Assembly: GCA_044227505.1 (NCBI GenBank)
Contig: JBGAWP010000013.1
Location: 6,231-70,230 of the forward strand
Source of the DNA: UBA7236 sp044227505
Lineage (GTDB): Bacteria > Bacteroidota > Bacteroidia > Chitinophagales > BACL12
Direction: 5' to 3'
DNA: 64,000 bases
Both the position numbers and the translations under genes were made by a program. Below are positions 1 to 9,359 of the stretch, piece by piece; the first letter of the stretch is position 1, and every line of letters begins with the position of its first letter. The notes under the pieces are model-generated. The model worked only from the letters and a program-made list of their open reading frames with translations. It made no database searches and was not told where the DNA came from.

Positions 1-2629
1 TCTGCCCTGTTCCGAATTTAAATCCAATACTTTCCCGCAGGTTGGTCTTGCCTTCAATATCCAAATTAAAATTCTTCAGGTCATCGATGGTGATTGATTT
101 TATCATTTCCGGTGTGCGTTGTGCTGCCGGAATTCCTGCCATGCGTAAATTTTGGTGATGCACAATGTCTGCGGCTATTTTTCGCATCGTTCTGGCATTT
201 CCAAAAAACTTATTTCTGTTTGCGGTTAGTTGAGTTATAAATCCTTTTAAATGCGCAGCGGCGTCTTCCGTTAAGAATAAATATTCTTTTTTGAGCATAT
301 TTTCACCTATTACAAATAGCTCCTCGTCGGTATAATCTTCAAAGTGAATAAATTTATCAAATCGCGATTTTAATCCAGGATTTGATTCCAGGAATATTGT
401 CATATTATCAGTATATCCAGCAACTATAACAATAAATTCTCCGCGGTGATCTTCCATGCGTTTTAATAATGTTTCAATCGCCTCCCGTCCAAAATCATTT
501 TCACCACCCTGACTTAATGCATAAGCCTCATCAATAAATAATCCTCCACCCATTGCAGCCTCTATCATACTATCCGCTTTAATTGCGGTCTGACCCACAT
601 ATCCCGCAACCATTCCTTCGCGATCTGTTTCCACTAAATGTCCGCGTTCTAATATACCAAGCGCTTTAAATATCTTCACTAAAATTCGCGCAACAGTTGT
701 TTTTCCTGTTCCCGGGTTTCCCGTAAATACGGTATGCAATGAAAATGATTTTTTTACATCGCGACCTATTTCTTTATAGTATCTTACAAGTTTAACGGTT
801 TCTTCTATTTCATTTTTTACTTTAGCCATCCCGGTTAATTCCTTCAACTCATTCATGGCATCTTGCAATAAAACTTCATCAACCGGGAGTTCTACTTTTT
901 TGGAGCTTCCAAAACCGAAAATAATTTCAACATCTTGTAATGTGATATTGCTGAGATCTTCATTGGTGAGTTCTTCCGGTTTTTCCTGTTTCATTAAACG
1001 AAGAGCCATATTTTGTTTGGCTTCTTCTATAATGGAATTTACATAACGGGCATTTCCGAATTTATTATCGCGGTTGCGATAGGCCTCCACCACTTTCATG
1101 TAAATTAAATTCTTGGCTTCTTCACTGATGGTAACTCCGCGTTTTTTGGAGTCGTATTCCGATATTGCCATTAATTCATCAGGATTATAATCCGGAAAAT
1201 TAATTACCTGCGAAACACGAGAACTCAATCCCGGATTTGAATTTAAAAAGTCGCGCATTTCTTTCGGATATCCCGCATAAATAATTGCAGTATCTCCGGG
1301 ACCATCACTCATTTCTTTAATTAAAACCTCAATCACTTCTTTTCCAAAATCTTTTCCATCATCACCTCTGTCGCTTAATGCATAGGCCTCATCAATAAAT
1401 AAAATACCGCCGCGTGCGCGATCAATTGCTGCTTTTGTTTTTGGTGCTGTTTGACCAATATATTCCGCAACCAGATCCACCCTTCCAACTTCTGTAACAT
1501 CTGCACGTTTTAGGAGTCCCATCGCCTTATAAATTTTACCGAGCATACGGGCAACAGTGGTTTTTCCTGTTCCGGGATTACCGGTGAAAACCATGTTGAG
1601 GTTCATCTTATTTTTTTCTTCAAAACCTTTTTCCTGACGAATTTTTAAGAACTTTAAATACGTAGTTAGTTCGTTGATCTCTTTTTTAACAGTTTCTAAT
1701 CCAATAAGATCATCTAATTCTTTTTTTGCTATTTCATAGGTTTCTGCATCCGTAACCATGGTTGCGGTTTTTAATGTAGCAGTTGCACCTTCCACGCCGG
1801 TAAGCCAAACTGGATCACCTGTTAGTTCAATATCAACAGTGCTCACTTCAAATGGAACTACTGCAATAATATTATCCATAAAAACTACTTCGCAAGTATA
1901 TTTATCGGGATACCAAAATCCTGCAGCATCACTTCCGTAGCCAACATCCATCACGATGCTTTTCCGGCTGTCGTTCACATGTTCAAACCAATAGGATGCA
2001 CCTTTTAATTGATGTACATCGTTGTAGAAATAAAAATTAAATTCCAGTGGAAAATATTTTTCAAAGGTGATCTTATTTGTAAGATCTAATTCTATAGAAA
2101 TATATTGTGCAGTATCTTTATTAAAGGTAGTCAGATATTTTCTGTTCTCGCGCGCAACATTTGCTTTTGGCGCGTTAAATAATTTAATGGAATTAATATC
2201 AAAATATGGATTATTCCCCGCAGAAACCAAACCGTTATTCGTGATATAAAAATAATTGGTGCCCACTAATACTTCGTCCAACCAAATTTCCCATTTATAG
2301 GTGCCTTTTTTCCACCATCCCGGAGTTGCAGTTCCCCAACCTTCGCGAACGAAAATGATATTTTGATCGGTAGTTACCACTATATCCTTCTCGAGTTTGC
2401 ACATCTCCTTATTCTCGTAATATTCTGTTGCTTTGATCACAACTTTTGCCTTCCATTCCTCCTCATCAAACAAGAGATTGAACAATTGCAACTCCACATT
2501 TACATAACAAACTTCCGTTTCATCAAAAACGATCCTGTAGTTCTTGGTGTTGCCGAAGAAATTCTCCAGCGAACCATAAACCTTCATTTCCTTGAATTTA
2601 TACCGTTTTTTTTCTTCTTTCTTGGCCAT
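1..2629 (-). CDS. Tandem AAA+ ATPase of the CbxX/CfxQ (SpoVK-like) family, C-terminus cut by window edge
   Basis: I translated the reverse strand from the ATG at 2629; the frame stays open to base 1, giving about 876 residues with the C-terminus missing. Residues ~15-290 hold what look like two consecutive beta-rich modules, each with aromatic W/Y-G-x-Y positions. Two AAA+ domains follow: Walker A GNPGTGKT near residues 349 and 635, each with Walker B LFIDEAYAL about 55 residues later and a sensor-type NPGL-x-SR motif. The family comprises AAA+ chaperone-like remodelers (Rubisco activase CbxX, type VII EccA). The N-terminal modules are not part of the usual family layout and may select substrates. 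No signal peptide, so cytoplasmic. The substrate is unknown; nothing nearby suggests carbon fixation. Confidence 0.9.
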   Translation of the reverse strand, partial: MAKKEEKKRYKFKEMKVYGSLENFFGNTKNYRIVFDETEVCYVNVELQLFNLLFDEEEWKAKVVIKATEYYENKEMCKLEKDIVVTTDQNIIFVREGWGTATPGWWKKGTYKWEIWLDEVLVGTNYFYITNNGLVSAGNNPYFDINSIKLFNAPKANVARENRKYLTTFNKDTAQYISIELDLTNKITFEKYFPLEFNFYFYNDVHQLKGASYWFEHVNDSRKSIVMDVGYGSDAAGFWYPDKYTCEVVFMDNIIAVVPFEVSTVDIELTGDPVWLTGVEGATATLKTATMVTDAETYEIAKKELDDLIGLETVKKEINELTTYLKFLKIRQEKGFEEKNKMNLNMVFTGNPGTGKTTVARMLGKIYKAMGLLKRADVTEVGRVDLVAEYIGQTAPKTKAAIDRARGGILFIDEAYALSDRGDDGKDFGKEVIEVLIKEMSDGPGDTAIIYAGYPKEMRDFLNSNPGLSSRVSQVINFPDYNPDELMAISEYDSKKRGVTISEEAKNLIYMKVVEAYRNRDNKFGNARYVNSIIEEAKQNMALRLMKQEKPEELTNEDLSNITLQDVEIIFGFGSSKKVELPVDEVLLQDAMNELKELTGMAKVKNEIEETVKLVRYYKEIGRDVKKSFSLHTVFTGNPGTGKTTVARILVKIFKALGILERGHLVETDREGMVAGYVGQTAIKADSMIEAAMGGGLFIDEAYALSQGGENDFGREAIETLLKRMEDHRGEFIVIVAGYTDNMTIFLESNPGLKSRFDKFIHFEDYTDEELFVIGENMLKKEYLFLTEDAAAHLKGFITQLTANRNKFFGNARTMRKIAADIVHHQNLRMAGIPAAQRTPEMIKSITIDDLKNFNLDIEGKTNLRESIGFKFGTGQ

Positions 2630-2814
2630 AACTGTCTTTAAATACTTTTGTAAAAGGGTGGTAAAAATAGGGAATTCCTGATTTTGTTTGGGTTTTTGTT
2701 TGCAGCAAGCTTATTAACTCAAAAAGATAAAAAAAATTGTAACATATTGATTGTCAATCATATAGATAATATTATAAAATTGGGAACTTTTTAGAGTGTA
2801 TTTTTGTTATCATC

Positions 2815-3288
2815 TCATTCTCCCGAAAAAGTGAACATTTCGTAATTATTGGCTATTCCGAAATAAACGACCACTTCCTCCACCAAACTTTCCCGAACTA
2901 CAATAATTACCTGAAGGGAATCATCTTTTGAATCAAGCAACGCTTTGAGTTCAACACTAAATCCTTCGCCTTTCAATTCCAAGGGTCCAACTTCATCAAT
3001 AATTAAAAAGGCATTTTTTTTATCTGAAGCATGTTTCAAGATTTCTTTGGCTTGATCAAATCCCGCAACTCTAAAAATGTATTTTCCTATACTTAAAACA
3101 TTTTCCTCATTTTCCTGGGCTTCCATTTCAAATTGTGCTCCTGTGGCAACATCCACAAAAACTCGTTTTCCATTTATTTTCGGTGTAAGAATTCCGTAAA
3201 CGTCTTTTCGGTTTTTGCACCATTCGGTTAGTCGGGTAGTTTTACCTGAATTAATTGGGCCGGATACGATGAGGGTTTTAATGAGCAT
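2815..3288 (-). CDS. THEP1-like nucleoside-triphosphatase
   Basis: 157 residues from the ATG at 3288. Walker A GPINSGKTT lies at residues 10-18 and a Walker B-like LIIDEVGPLEL at about residues 95-105. That is the layout of the small NTPase_1/THEP1 (DUF2478-related) family, which hydrolyses NTPs and whose physiological role is poorly known. It is downstream of, and co-directional with, the membrane protein at 3496-4542, but a 207-bp repeat-containing gap separates them. DUF2478-type NTPases sometimes sit near molybdenum functions, and the divergent gene at 4596 is a molybdoenzyme, so a cofactor-related role is possible but only inferred. Confidence 0.8.
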   Translation of the reverse strand: MLIKTLIVSGPINSGKTTRLTEWCKNRKDVYGILTPKINGKRVFVDVATGAQFEMEAQENEENVLSIGKYIFRVAGFDQAKEILKHASDKKNAFLIIDEVGPLELKGEGFSVELKALLDSKDDSLQVIIVVRESLVEEVVVYFGIANNYEMFTFSGE

Positions 3289-3330
3289 TTTTGTTTTAGT
3301 TTAATTTGTTTATTCCAAGAGGGCATTTAG

Positions 3331-3400
3331 CAGTCAACAGTCAACAGTGGGCAGTGGGCAGTTTGTAACATTGATGATTGTGGCTCCGAATTAAAATTTG
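3331..3400. repeat. Dispersed ~70-bp repeat with heptad head (copy 1)
   Basis: Begins with 7-nt units (TCAACAG twice, then TGGGCAG twice) followed by a TTTGTAACATTG segment and a GCTCCGAATTAAAAT segment. A second copy, identical at about 58 of 70 positions, lies at 44121-44190. The CTCCGAATTAAA module recurs at 37640-37800. Confidence 0.75.
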
Positions 3401-3471
3401 TTATTTTATTATACTTCAATTAATAATCAATACAAAATGAAATCTTTAATCCAAAGTAAAATCAATCCCAT

Positions 3472-3513
3472 GTCCTGTGTCCTAAGTCCTATGTCCTAAG
3501 TCCTATGTCCTAC
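3472..3513. repeat. 7-nt tandem array (GTCCTAA/GTCCTAT, six units)
   Basis: Six units GTCCTNN run without interruption from 3472 to 3513. On the reverse strand the array supplies the TAG stop of the membrane-protein gene at 3496-3498. Confidence 0.9.
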
Positions 3514-4542
3514 TTCCCCCACCGGCAGCAACGCATTCACCATCACCACCTTAAAAAAAACATTAAGTCTCCGAATTCCTTTCCTACCATAAGTGTAATT
3601 CCAACTTTGTTCTACAAGTGCATTTGTTGAGGGTATTAATAAAAGAATTTCACTGATACTATGTTGATATTTTGATTGTTGTTTTTCCAGCCATTTTTTT
3701 AATAACTTTAATAAGAGAGGTCCCACCAAAAAATACCAGGTAAGAATTATTAAAAAAGATCGCATTAAAATATGTGCTACCTCATTGGGAATTAATAGTG
3801 GTTCTCCTAAATGAAAAATTCCCTGTAACCACAATAAACTCAACACTATCCAAATAATAAATAATCCGGATCTGAATAAACGTTTTTTTTGTCCTTTTTT
3901 GATAGGTAATTCGTTCGTGTTTATTGCTGTATTTGTATTTTTCATTACTGCATCATTCAATGTAAAATCATTTTTCCATTTTGGAACTGAAGTCGGAATT
4001 CGCGAAGCAATAAGGCCGATGCAAAATCCTACCACAATATGTAAAAACAGATACCCGGCGCCGATGTATAAACTATAATTAGTTACGTTTTCCTGATTTG
4101 TAAGATTGGAAATAAATTTATTTACCGCCTTCCAGAAATCCATTCCATAAATTAAAGTTGGAACAATAATTCCCTGCGCACCCGATTCGGCAAGCGCAAG
4201 TGTTGCGAAAATTATGCAGGATGTTTTGTAATATTTTTTATTAAAGAAGAATAATTCTCCGAGTAAACCCTGAAACATTACAGCATAATAGGCACCAATG
4301 GGGCTATGTGGACTCAACATTAATTTAAATATGCAAACCAGTATTGTTGCTCTTAAAATTGCTCCCTTTTCGGGGATATAGTACCCGATCAGGCAAATTA
4401 TAATAACGGCACTGCTTCCAACGATTAATCCGGTAATGGGTAATTGAAATCCATGAATGATCCCACCTAAAGTGCCTTCACAAACCGCCCATAATGCAAT
4501 GAGCCGATAATAAAATTGCGTATTTGCCACCTGTAATGCCAT
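3496..4542 (-). CDS. Polytopic membrane protein, ECF-S-component-like in appearance
   Basis: 348 residues from the ATG at 4542. The first ~200 residues form about six hydrophobic segments rich in Gly and small residues, with a charged linker at ~190-225, further membrane spans at ~225-280, and a cytoplasmic-looking tail. The N-terminal half resembles S-components of ECF vitamin transporters by eye, but no diagnostic motif fixes a substrate. The stop codon (3496-3498) lies inside a 7-nt tandem array (3472-3513), so the last few residues are repeat-encoded and the native C-terminus may have been altered. It is divergent from the sulfite-oxidase-like gene with only ~50 bp between starts, so the promoters overlap. 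Confidence 0.6.
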   Translation of the reverse strand: MALQVANTQFYYRLIALWAVCEGTLGGIIHGFQLPITGLIVGSSAVIIICLIGYYIPEKGAILRATILVCIFKLMLSPHSPIGAYYAVMFQGLLGELFFFNKKYYKTSCIIFATLALAESGAQGIIVPTLIYGMDFWKAVNKFISNLTNQENVTNYSLYIGAGYLFLHIVVGFCIGLIASRIPTSVPKWKNDFTLNDAVMKNTNTAINTNELPIKKGQKKRLFRSGLFIIWIVLSLLWLQGIFHLGEPLLIPNEVAHILMRSFLIILTWYFLVGPLLLKLLKKWLEKQQSKYQHSISEILLLIPSTNALVEQSWNYTYGRKGIRRLNVFFKVVMVNALLPVGEVGHRT

Positions 4543-4545
4543 AAA

Positions 4546-4575
4546 ATTGAAAGATAAAATATTATTTTAAATTTG
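4546..4575 (+). promoter_or_regulatory. Bacteroidota-type promoter of the sulfite-oxidase-like gene
   Basis: ATTG at 4546-4549, an 18-nt spacer, then TAAATTTG at 4568-4575, matching the TTTG / TAnnTTTG consensus of the Bacteroidota primary sigma factor. The ATG at 4596 is 20 nt downstream. Confidence 0.5.
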
Positions 4576-4595
4576 TGTTATAATTATTGTTGAAG

Positions 4596-5675
4596 ATGGA
4601 TAAGGATCCTAAACTTATAGTGCATACCACAGAACCCTTTAATGCCGAACCTCCGGTTGAAGAGTTGCGCGAACATTTTATCACACCACAGCCTTTGTAT
4701 TACGTGCGCAATCACGGAGAGGTGCCGAATATTGATGAAAATACTTTTCGTTTGACCGTTAATGGACTGGTGAATAATGTACTTTCACTTAGTATGCAGG
4801 AATTAAAAAATAATTTTTCGAAACGCACTGTAATGGCAACCTTGCAATGTGCAGGTAATAGAAGAAATCAATTAATTGAGTTTGCGGAAGTGCCCGGTGA
4901 AGTACCCTGGCAGGAAGGAGCAATTAGTAATGCAACATGGACAGGCGCCCCGCTCAAAGAAATATTAGAACTTGCAGGTGTAAATGCAGCATGTTTATTT
5001 GTTGAATTTATGGGAGCGGATGAAGTTTTTCGTCACGGAGAAAATGTTGGATTCGGTGCATCAATTCCAATTGATAAAGCCTTAACAGATGATGTGCTTT
5101 TAGCCTATGAAATGAATGATCTTCCCTTGGAACCCACGCATGGTTTTCCGTTGCGCGTTGTTGTTCCGGGATATATTGGAGCAAGAAGTGTTAAGTGGGT
5201 AACACATATCACATTACTTGTTCATCCTTCCAAAAATTATTTTCAGGACCACGCATATCGATTATTTCCACCGCAGGCAAAACCAGATTCGGTTGTTTGG
5301 GACACCGGTTTGCAATTGAGTGAGCTTGCAGTTAATTGTGCAATAACTTATCCTAAAACAAATTCAATTATTAATGCAGGAAAAATAAACGTGAAGGGAT
5401 ATGCAATGAGCGGAGGGGGAAGAATAATAACACGAGTTGATATTTCCATAGATGGTGGTGAAACCTGGAACACTGCAAAAATTACGGAAGGAAATCATAA
5501 ATGGGCATGGGTATTTTGGGAATTGGAATTAGAACTCGCAAAAGGCAAACACGAAATTATTACCCGCGCCTTCGACTCCGCTGCAAACACACAACCCGAA
5601 GAGGCAAAACACGTTTGGAATTTTAAAGGATATATGAATAATGCGTGGCATAGGATCTATGTTGATGCGAGATAA
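4596..5675 (+). CDS. Sulfite-oxidase-like molybdopterin oxidoreductase
   Basis: 359 residues from the ATG at 4596; the TTG at 4587 is rejected because the ATG sits 20 bp after a good -7 box. The protein has the oxidoreductase molybdopterin-binding domain (residues ~30-215), including MATLQCAGNRR with Cys85 as the probable Mo ligand, and the C-terminal Mo-co dimerisation domain (~245-355, with the motif DISIDGGETW). It lacks the cytochrome b5 domain of animal sulfite oxidase and any signal peptide or Tat motif, so it is probably cytoplasmic, as in plant-type enzymes. It should oxidise sulfite or a related oxyanion; the electron acceptor cannot be told from the sequence. Confidence 0.9.
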   Translation: MDKDPKLIVHTTEPFNAEPPVEELREHFITPQPLYYVRNHGEVPNIDENTFRLTVNGLVNNVLSLSMQELKNNFSKRTVMATLQCAGNRRNQLIEFAEVPGEVPWQEGAISNATWTGAPLKEILELAGVNAACLFVEFMGADEVFRHGENVGFGASIPIDKALTDDVLLAYEMNDLPLEPTHGFPLRVVVPGYIGARSVKWVTHITLLVHPSKNYFQDHAYRLFPPQAKPDSVVWDTGLQLSELAVNCAITYPKTNSIINAGKINVKGYAMSGGGRIITRVDISIDGGETWNTAKITEGNHKWAWVFWELELELAKGKHEIITRAFDSAANTQPEEAKHVWNFKGYMNNAWHRIYVDAR

Positions 5676-5677
5676 AT

Positions 5678-5957
5678 GTACCAATGAACAGCCAAAAAAT
5701 GTACCAATGTACCGATGAACAGCCGGAAAAATTGACAATTGACAATTGATAATTGACAATGAAACAGCCGGAAAAATTGACAATTGACAATTGATAATTG
5801 ACAATAAAACAGCCGGTAAATAAGTAACATTATAACGAATAACTTCCTGCCGGCCGGAAATTACCAAATTACCAAGTTAATAAATGCGAGACTACTAAAT
5901 AAACAACTAAACGCAGTTAAATCAATTACCAAATTACCAGATTACCAAATTACCAAA
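5678..5957. repeat. Composite short-tandem repeats filling a convergent gap
   Basis: The 287 bp between two converging genes hold: 8-nt units TGTACCAA (from 5678); a ~44-nt unit (AACAGCCGG followed by ATTGACA/ATTGATA heptads) present twice in direct order at about 5718-5760 and 5763-5806; and TTACCAAA octads at 5859-5875 and 5924-5957. It reads open on the reverse strand only because the repeats happen to lack stops there. Confidence 0.85.
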
Positions 5958-5962
5958 TGACT

Positions 5963-6505
5963 TCACTTTTCCGGAAACCTGAATCCGTTTAAAAATAAAC
6001 TTTGAATATTGTAATTCATTTCTTCCATAGAGTAAACATATAAAACTACAATAAAATTTTCATCGACCCAACCTTTTATTGCATATTGTTTTTTATCGGC
6101 ATCTTCTCCATAAATTATAATGCCTCGCGCTGATGGATGCGACTCGAGAGTATGTCCGTAGCCAGGATCAACTGCACTGGTAAGCATAAATGCCGAGGAA
6201 TTTAAAAATTGCATATAACTCAATAATAATTCTTCCCAAACTGTTGTATCTGAACCCAATGGCTCTGCAAATTTTACGATGATAGCACCATAGGATACAG
6301 CAGCAAAATCCATTTGACAAGTATACACTTCACTGCTGTCTTCAGAATAGTCTTTTTCGAAAACAGGTTCACCCGGTAAATAAATTGCAGCACCGGTTTG
6401 ATTGATATCATATTTTTGAAATCGCGGAGTTTGTGCCGAAATTTTATTTGTGGAAAATAAGAAAAGGATGATCACAAAAAATATTTTACCCGGATCTAAT
6501 TGCAT
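5963..6505 (-). CDS. Hypothetical secreted protein
   Basis: 180 residues from the ATG at 6505. A signal peptide is clear: after MQLDPGK comes a hydrophobic run (residues 8-18) with a likely cleavage after ISAQ (~25). The mature part (~155 residues) is mixed alpha/beta with no motif I recognise, and too short for a T9SS sorting domain. It converges with the sulfite-oxidase-like gene across the repeat-filled gap and is divergent from ppk2, so it stands alone. Periplasmic or secreted; function unknown. Confidence 0.75.
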   Translation of the reverse strand: MQLDPGKIFFVIILFLFSTNKISAQTPRFQKYDINQTGAAIYLPGEPVFEKDYSEDSSEVYTCQMDFAAVSYGAIIVKFAEPLGSDTTVWEELLLSYMQFLNSSAFMLTSAVDPGYGHTLESHPSARGIIIYGEDADKKQYAIKGWVDENFIVVLYVYSMEEMNYNIQSLFLNGFRFPEK

Positions 6506-6585
6506 GGTTTCAGATTTAATTTGCGTGAAATTAAAGAATTTTAAATTATAGGCTGCTTAGGTTAAATTTGCATAAAAACAAGTGT

Positions 6586-7344
6586 ATGCCTTCCATAAAA
6601 TTATCAGAGATCGCCACCGTTCCTTCTAAAAAATTTGAAAAGGAGGCTACTAAATTAAAAACCAAAGAGTTGATTGATCAATTCAGCGAATTACAAAATC
6701 TACTTTTCGCGCAATCAAAATATAGTTTGCTCATTATTTTACAAGGCATGGATGCAAGCGGGAAAGATGGAGTTATAAAGGAAGTATTTTACGGTACTAA
6801 TCCAATGGGTTGCAGAGTAACCGGATACAAAAAACCAACAGAGGAGGAAATGGATCATGAATTTTTATGGCGAATTCATAAAAATGTCCCTCCAAAAGGA
6901 ATGATCCATATTTTTAATCGTTCCCACTACGAAGATGTGGTGATTCAAAGGGTACATAAGTGGGTCGACATGCCCACTATCAAACGCAGATACCAGCATA
7001 TCAATGCATTCGAGTCGCTGATTCAGGAAAATAATACCATCATACTGAAATTTTACCTGCATGTTTCCCAAAAAGAACAAATGGAGAGGTTAAAAGAACG
7101 CCTTTCCGACCCTAGAAAAATGTGGAAATACAATCCAAATGATCTGGAAGAAAGTAAACGTTGGGGTGAATACATGACGGCCTATGAGGATGCTTTTAAT
7201 GCTTGCGGACCTAAAGTTCCATGGATAATTGTGCCCTCCGATAAAAATTGGTATAAGGAATATATCGTTGCCAAAACCATTGTGGATACACTTACAAGCC
7301 TGAAAATGGAATATCCAGGACTACCCGGAGTGAAGGGTGCTTGA
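6586..7344 (+). CDS. ppk2: PPK2-family polyphosphate kinase
   Basis: 252 residues from the ATG at 6586; a TTG at 6568 is rejected because it lies inside a TAAATTTG box (6563-6570) that is the likely -7 element. Walker A GMDASGKDG at residues 54-62, the second conserved block FNRSHYEDVV at ~110-119, and a basic lid region with MERLKERL further on are those of PPK2, which transfers phosphate between polyphosphate and nucleotides. Length fits a single-domain PPK2 (~230-300 residues). Whether it prefers NMP or NDP cannot be settled by eye. Cytoplasmic, apparently monocistronic. Confidence 0.92.
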   Translation: MPSIKLSEIATVPSKKFEKEATKLKTKELIDQFSELQNLLFAQSKYSLLIILQGMDASGKDGVIKEVFYGTNPMGCRVTGYKKPTEEEMDHEFLWRIHKNVPPKGMIHIFNRSHYEDVVIQRVHKWVDMPTIKRRYQHINAFESLIQENNTIILKFYLHVSQKEQMERLKERLSDPRKMWKYNPNDLEESKRWGEYMTAYEDAFNACGPKVPWIIVPSDKNWYKEYIVAKTIVDTLTSLKMEYPGLPGVKGA

Positions 7345-7550
7345 TTTTGTTTTAAAGAATCAATACTCCAGTAATGCCTTCAAATTCGGCCTTTTGAAGT
7401 GGCCGATGATAGTGCAAAATGCAGTGACGATGCCCTTTGTTGCTTGGTTGCATATTAAAAATAAAGCAGTTTTTACTTGCAAATATTTTAAAAGTGATGT
7501 AATCTTGTAATCAACAAAAAATATTTATACCCTTAATTAACAGGCATTTC

Positions 7551-8723
7551 ATGTGCATGAACCCTAACTCCACATATATTCGTGCAGTTTTTTTTACCTT
7601 ATTCTTATTGGTAAGTATGGTTGTTTTTGCCCAGCCCTCAGATGATTTTACAACAACCGTAGAAGGTTGGGGAACTGTTGGTGATCCGGGTTCTTCACCA
7701 GGAGCAACTTGGTCTGCAGCTAGTGGTGGTTGTGTTACTGGAACAGATGCTTCAGTTGGTGCTTGGTACTGGTACGCCAGCGACGCCAGTTGGAAAGGTA
7801 ACATGTCAGCATATTACGATTGTGAATTATATTTTGACCTTAAACAGTCATCAGTGATTATTCCAATAAATCAATATGATCTGATGATTATTAGGGGCGA
7901 TGATGAAGTTATTGTTTATAATACTTTATATAATCCTGCTGTAACGTGGACTTCCTACATTGTTCCCTTAAGTGAATCAGGGTGGACACATGGAGTTCCG
8001 GGAGGTGCAGGGGGGCCTTCTTATAACCTCGGTGGAGCAGCAGTTACAGCTGCTGAAATGATAAGTTGGCTAAGTGATGTTAAAAGGATCAGGATCCGAG
8101 CTGAGTATAGCGGACTTAATTCAGAAACTAATTATCTGGATAATGTTGAAATAATTTGCACTCCAATTGGTTTGCCGGTTGAACTTTCGGAGTTTACTGT
8201 TGAGGAAGCTGGTTTTCAAACTGCCCGACTTGATTGGACCACCCTCTCAGAAACCAATTGCGAAGGATTTCAAATTGAGAAAAGTGAAAATGGTCTTGTT
8301 TTCGACTCCTTGACCTTTATTACTGGGCACGGATCTACTACTGATATACATATGTATGATTATTTTGATGATAATTTTACAACCACGAGTTATTATCGAC
8401 TTAAACAAAAGGATTTTAATGGAAAGGGATTTTATTCAGATGTTATTACTCTTCAATCTAAAACAATTCCAAAATCTTCGATTCAAATTTTTCCAAACCC
8501 GGTCACTGACTATTTAGTTTTAACTTCCGGAGCTGATAATTCTTTGTTGGCATACGAAATAACAGATATTACAGGCAGAACTTTGTTAAAAATGCAGGTG
8601 GAACCTTACTCTGGCTTGTATGAGAACACTATCTCTCTCAAATTTCTCGAATCTGGAATTTATATCATTACCTGTTATAAAAAGTCAGGTAAAGAGTCTC
8701 AAACATTTGAGGTGATTAAATAA
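7551..8723 (+). CDS. Secreted protein with laminin-B-like domain and T9SS type A sorting domain
   Basis: 390 residues. A signal peptide occupies residues ~10-27 (hydrophobic run ending VVFAQ). Residues ~30-200 resemble the laminin B/IV-like beta-sandwich common in Bacteroidota surface proteins (opening DDFTTTVEGWG). Residues ~215-300 look like the domain that follows the motif LPVELSEF, and the last ~80 residues form a T9SS type A sorting domain (IQIFPNPVTDYL near its start). It should be exported by Sec, moved across the outer membrane by T9SS and anchored or released. Ligand unknown. The 207-bp upstream region holds no gene. Confidence 0.88.
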   Translation: MCMNPNSTYIRAVFFTLFLLVSMVVFAQPSDDFTTTVEGWGTVGDPGSSPGATWSAASGGCVTGTDASVGAWYWYASDASWKGNMSAYYDCELYFDLKQSSVIIPINQYDLMIIRGDDEVIVYNTLYNPAVTWTSYIVPLSESGWTHGVPGGAGGPSYNLGGAAVTAAEMISWLSDVKRIRIRAEYSGLNSETNYLDNVEIICTPIGLPVELSEFTVEEAGFQTARLDWTTLSETNCEGFQIEKSENGLVFDSLTFITGHGSTTDIHMYDYFDDNFTTTSYYRLKQKDFNGKGFYSDVITLQSKTIPKSSIQIFPNPVTDYLVLTSGADNSLLAYEITDITGRTLLKMQVEPYSGLYENTISLKFLESGIYIITCYKKSGKESQTFEVIK

Positions 8724-8770
8724 TCTTTAAATAATTTTCATTTTTTAAAACTGTATAAACATTTATACCG

Positions 8771-8778
8771 TAAGTTTG
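8771..8778 (+). promoter_or_regulatory. -7 box TAAGTTTG upstream of the sigma factor gene
   Basis: Perfect TAnnTTTG box 20 bp before the GTG start of the ECF sigma factor. No good -33 box at the right distance was seen, so the promoter may depend on another sigma factor or an activator. Confidence 0.4.
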
Positions 8779-8798
8779 TTAATTCGTTTAAAATAAGG

Positions 8799-9347
8799 GT
8801 GCAGAACACTTCAGACATACAAGCAAACGAAGAATTACTCGTTAATGGTTTACAGGCAAGGAACACGGCTGTTCTGAAAACCGTTTATGAAAAGTATTCT
8901 TCAGCACTATTTGGTGTTATCACTCGTATTGTGAACGACGACCATCTGGCGGAAGATATTTTACAGGAAGCGTTCTTGAAAATTTGGAATAATGCAGAAA
9001 GTTATGAAGCATCTAAAGGAAGGCTTTTTACCTGGATGATGAATATTTGCCGCAATGCAGCCATAGATAAAATGCGCAGCAAGGGGTACAAAACAGGTAA
9101 AAAGACAACAAGCGATGAAACTGTTCTGTATGAAAATCCAACAAAAATTTACGACGATATTAAACCGGATACAATAGGAATAAAAGATCTGGTGAACAAA
9201 TTGAAACCGGAGTGGAAAGAACTGGTAGATCTCATATATTTTAAGGGATATACCCATCAGGAAGTAGCAGAAGAACTAAACATGCCTCTGGGAACGGTAA
9301 AAACCAGATTGCGAAGTGCCATAACATTATTACGACAAAAAATATAA
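8799..9347 (+). CDS. ECF-type RNA polymerase sigma factor
   Basis: 182 residues from a GTG start at 8799. Sigma-70 region 2 lies at ~25-95 (ILQEAFLKIW, then RLFTWMMNICRNAAID) and region 4 at ~130-180 (YFKGYTHQEVAEEL, then GTVKTRLRSA), the architecture of extracytoplasmic-function sigma factors. It is followed after 12 bp by its likely anti-sigma factor, the SigK/RskA-type arrangement. The target regulon is unknown; the nuo operon starts 950 bp downstream on the same strand but has its own -7 box. Confidence 0.95.
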   Translation: MQNTSDIQANEELLVNGLQARNTAVLKTVYEKYSSALFGVITRIVNDDHLAEDILQEAFLKIWNNAESYEASKGRLFTWMMNICRNAAIDKMRSKGYKTGKKTTSDETVLYENPTKIYDDIKPDTIGIKDLVNKLKPEWKELVDLIYFKGYTHQEVAEELNMPLGTVKTRLRSAITLLRQKI

Positions 9348-9359
9348 ATTACAGATCAA

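Noticed and set aside
5529..5867. 112-residue reverse-strand open frame
   Set aside because: It is made by repeat units (the protein repeats LSIINCQLSIFPAV) and overlaps the end of the sulfite-oxidase-like gene; no family character.
6568..6586. TTG start for ppk2
   Set aside because: The TTG lies within a TAAATTTG promoter box; the ATG at 6586 fits the family start.
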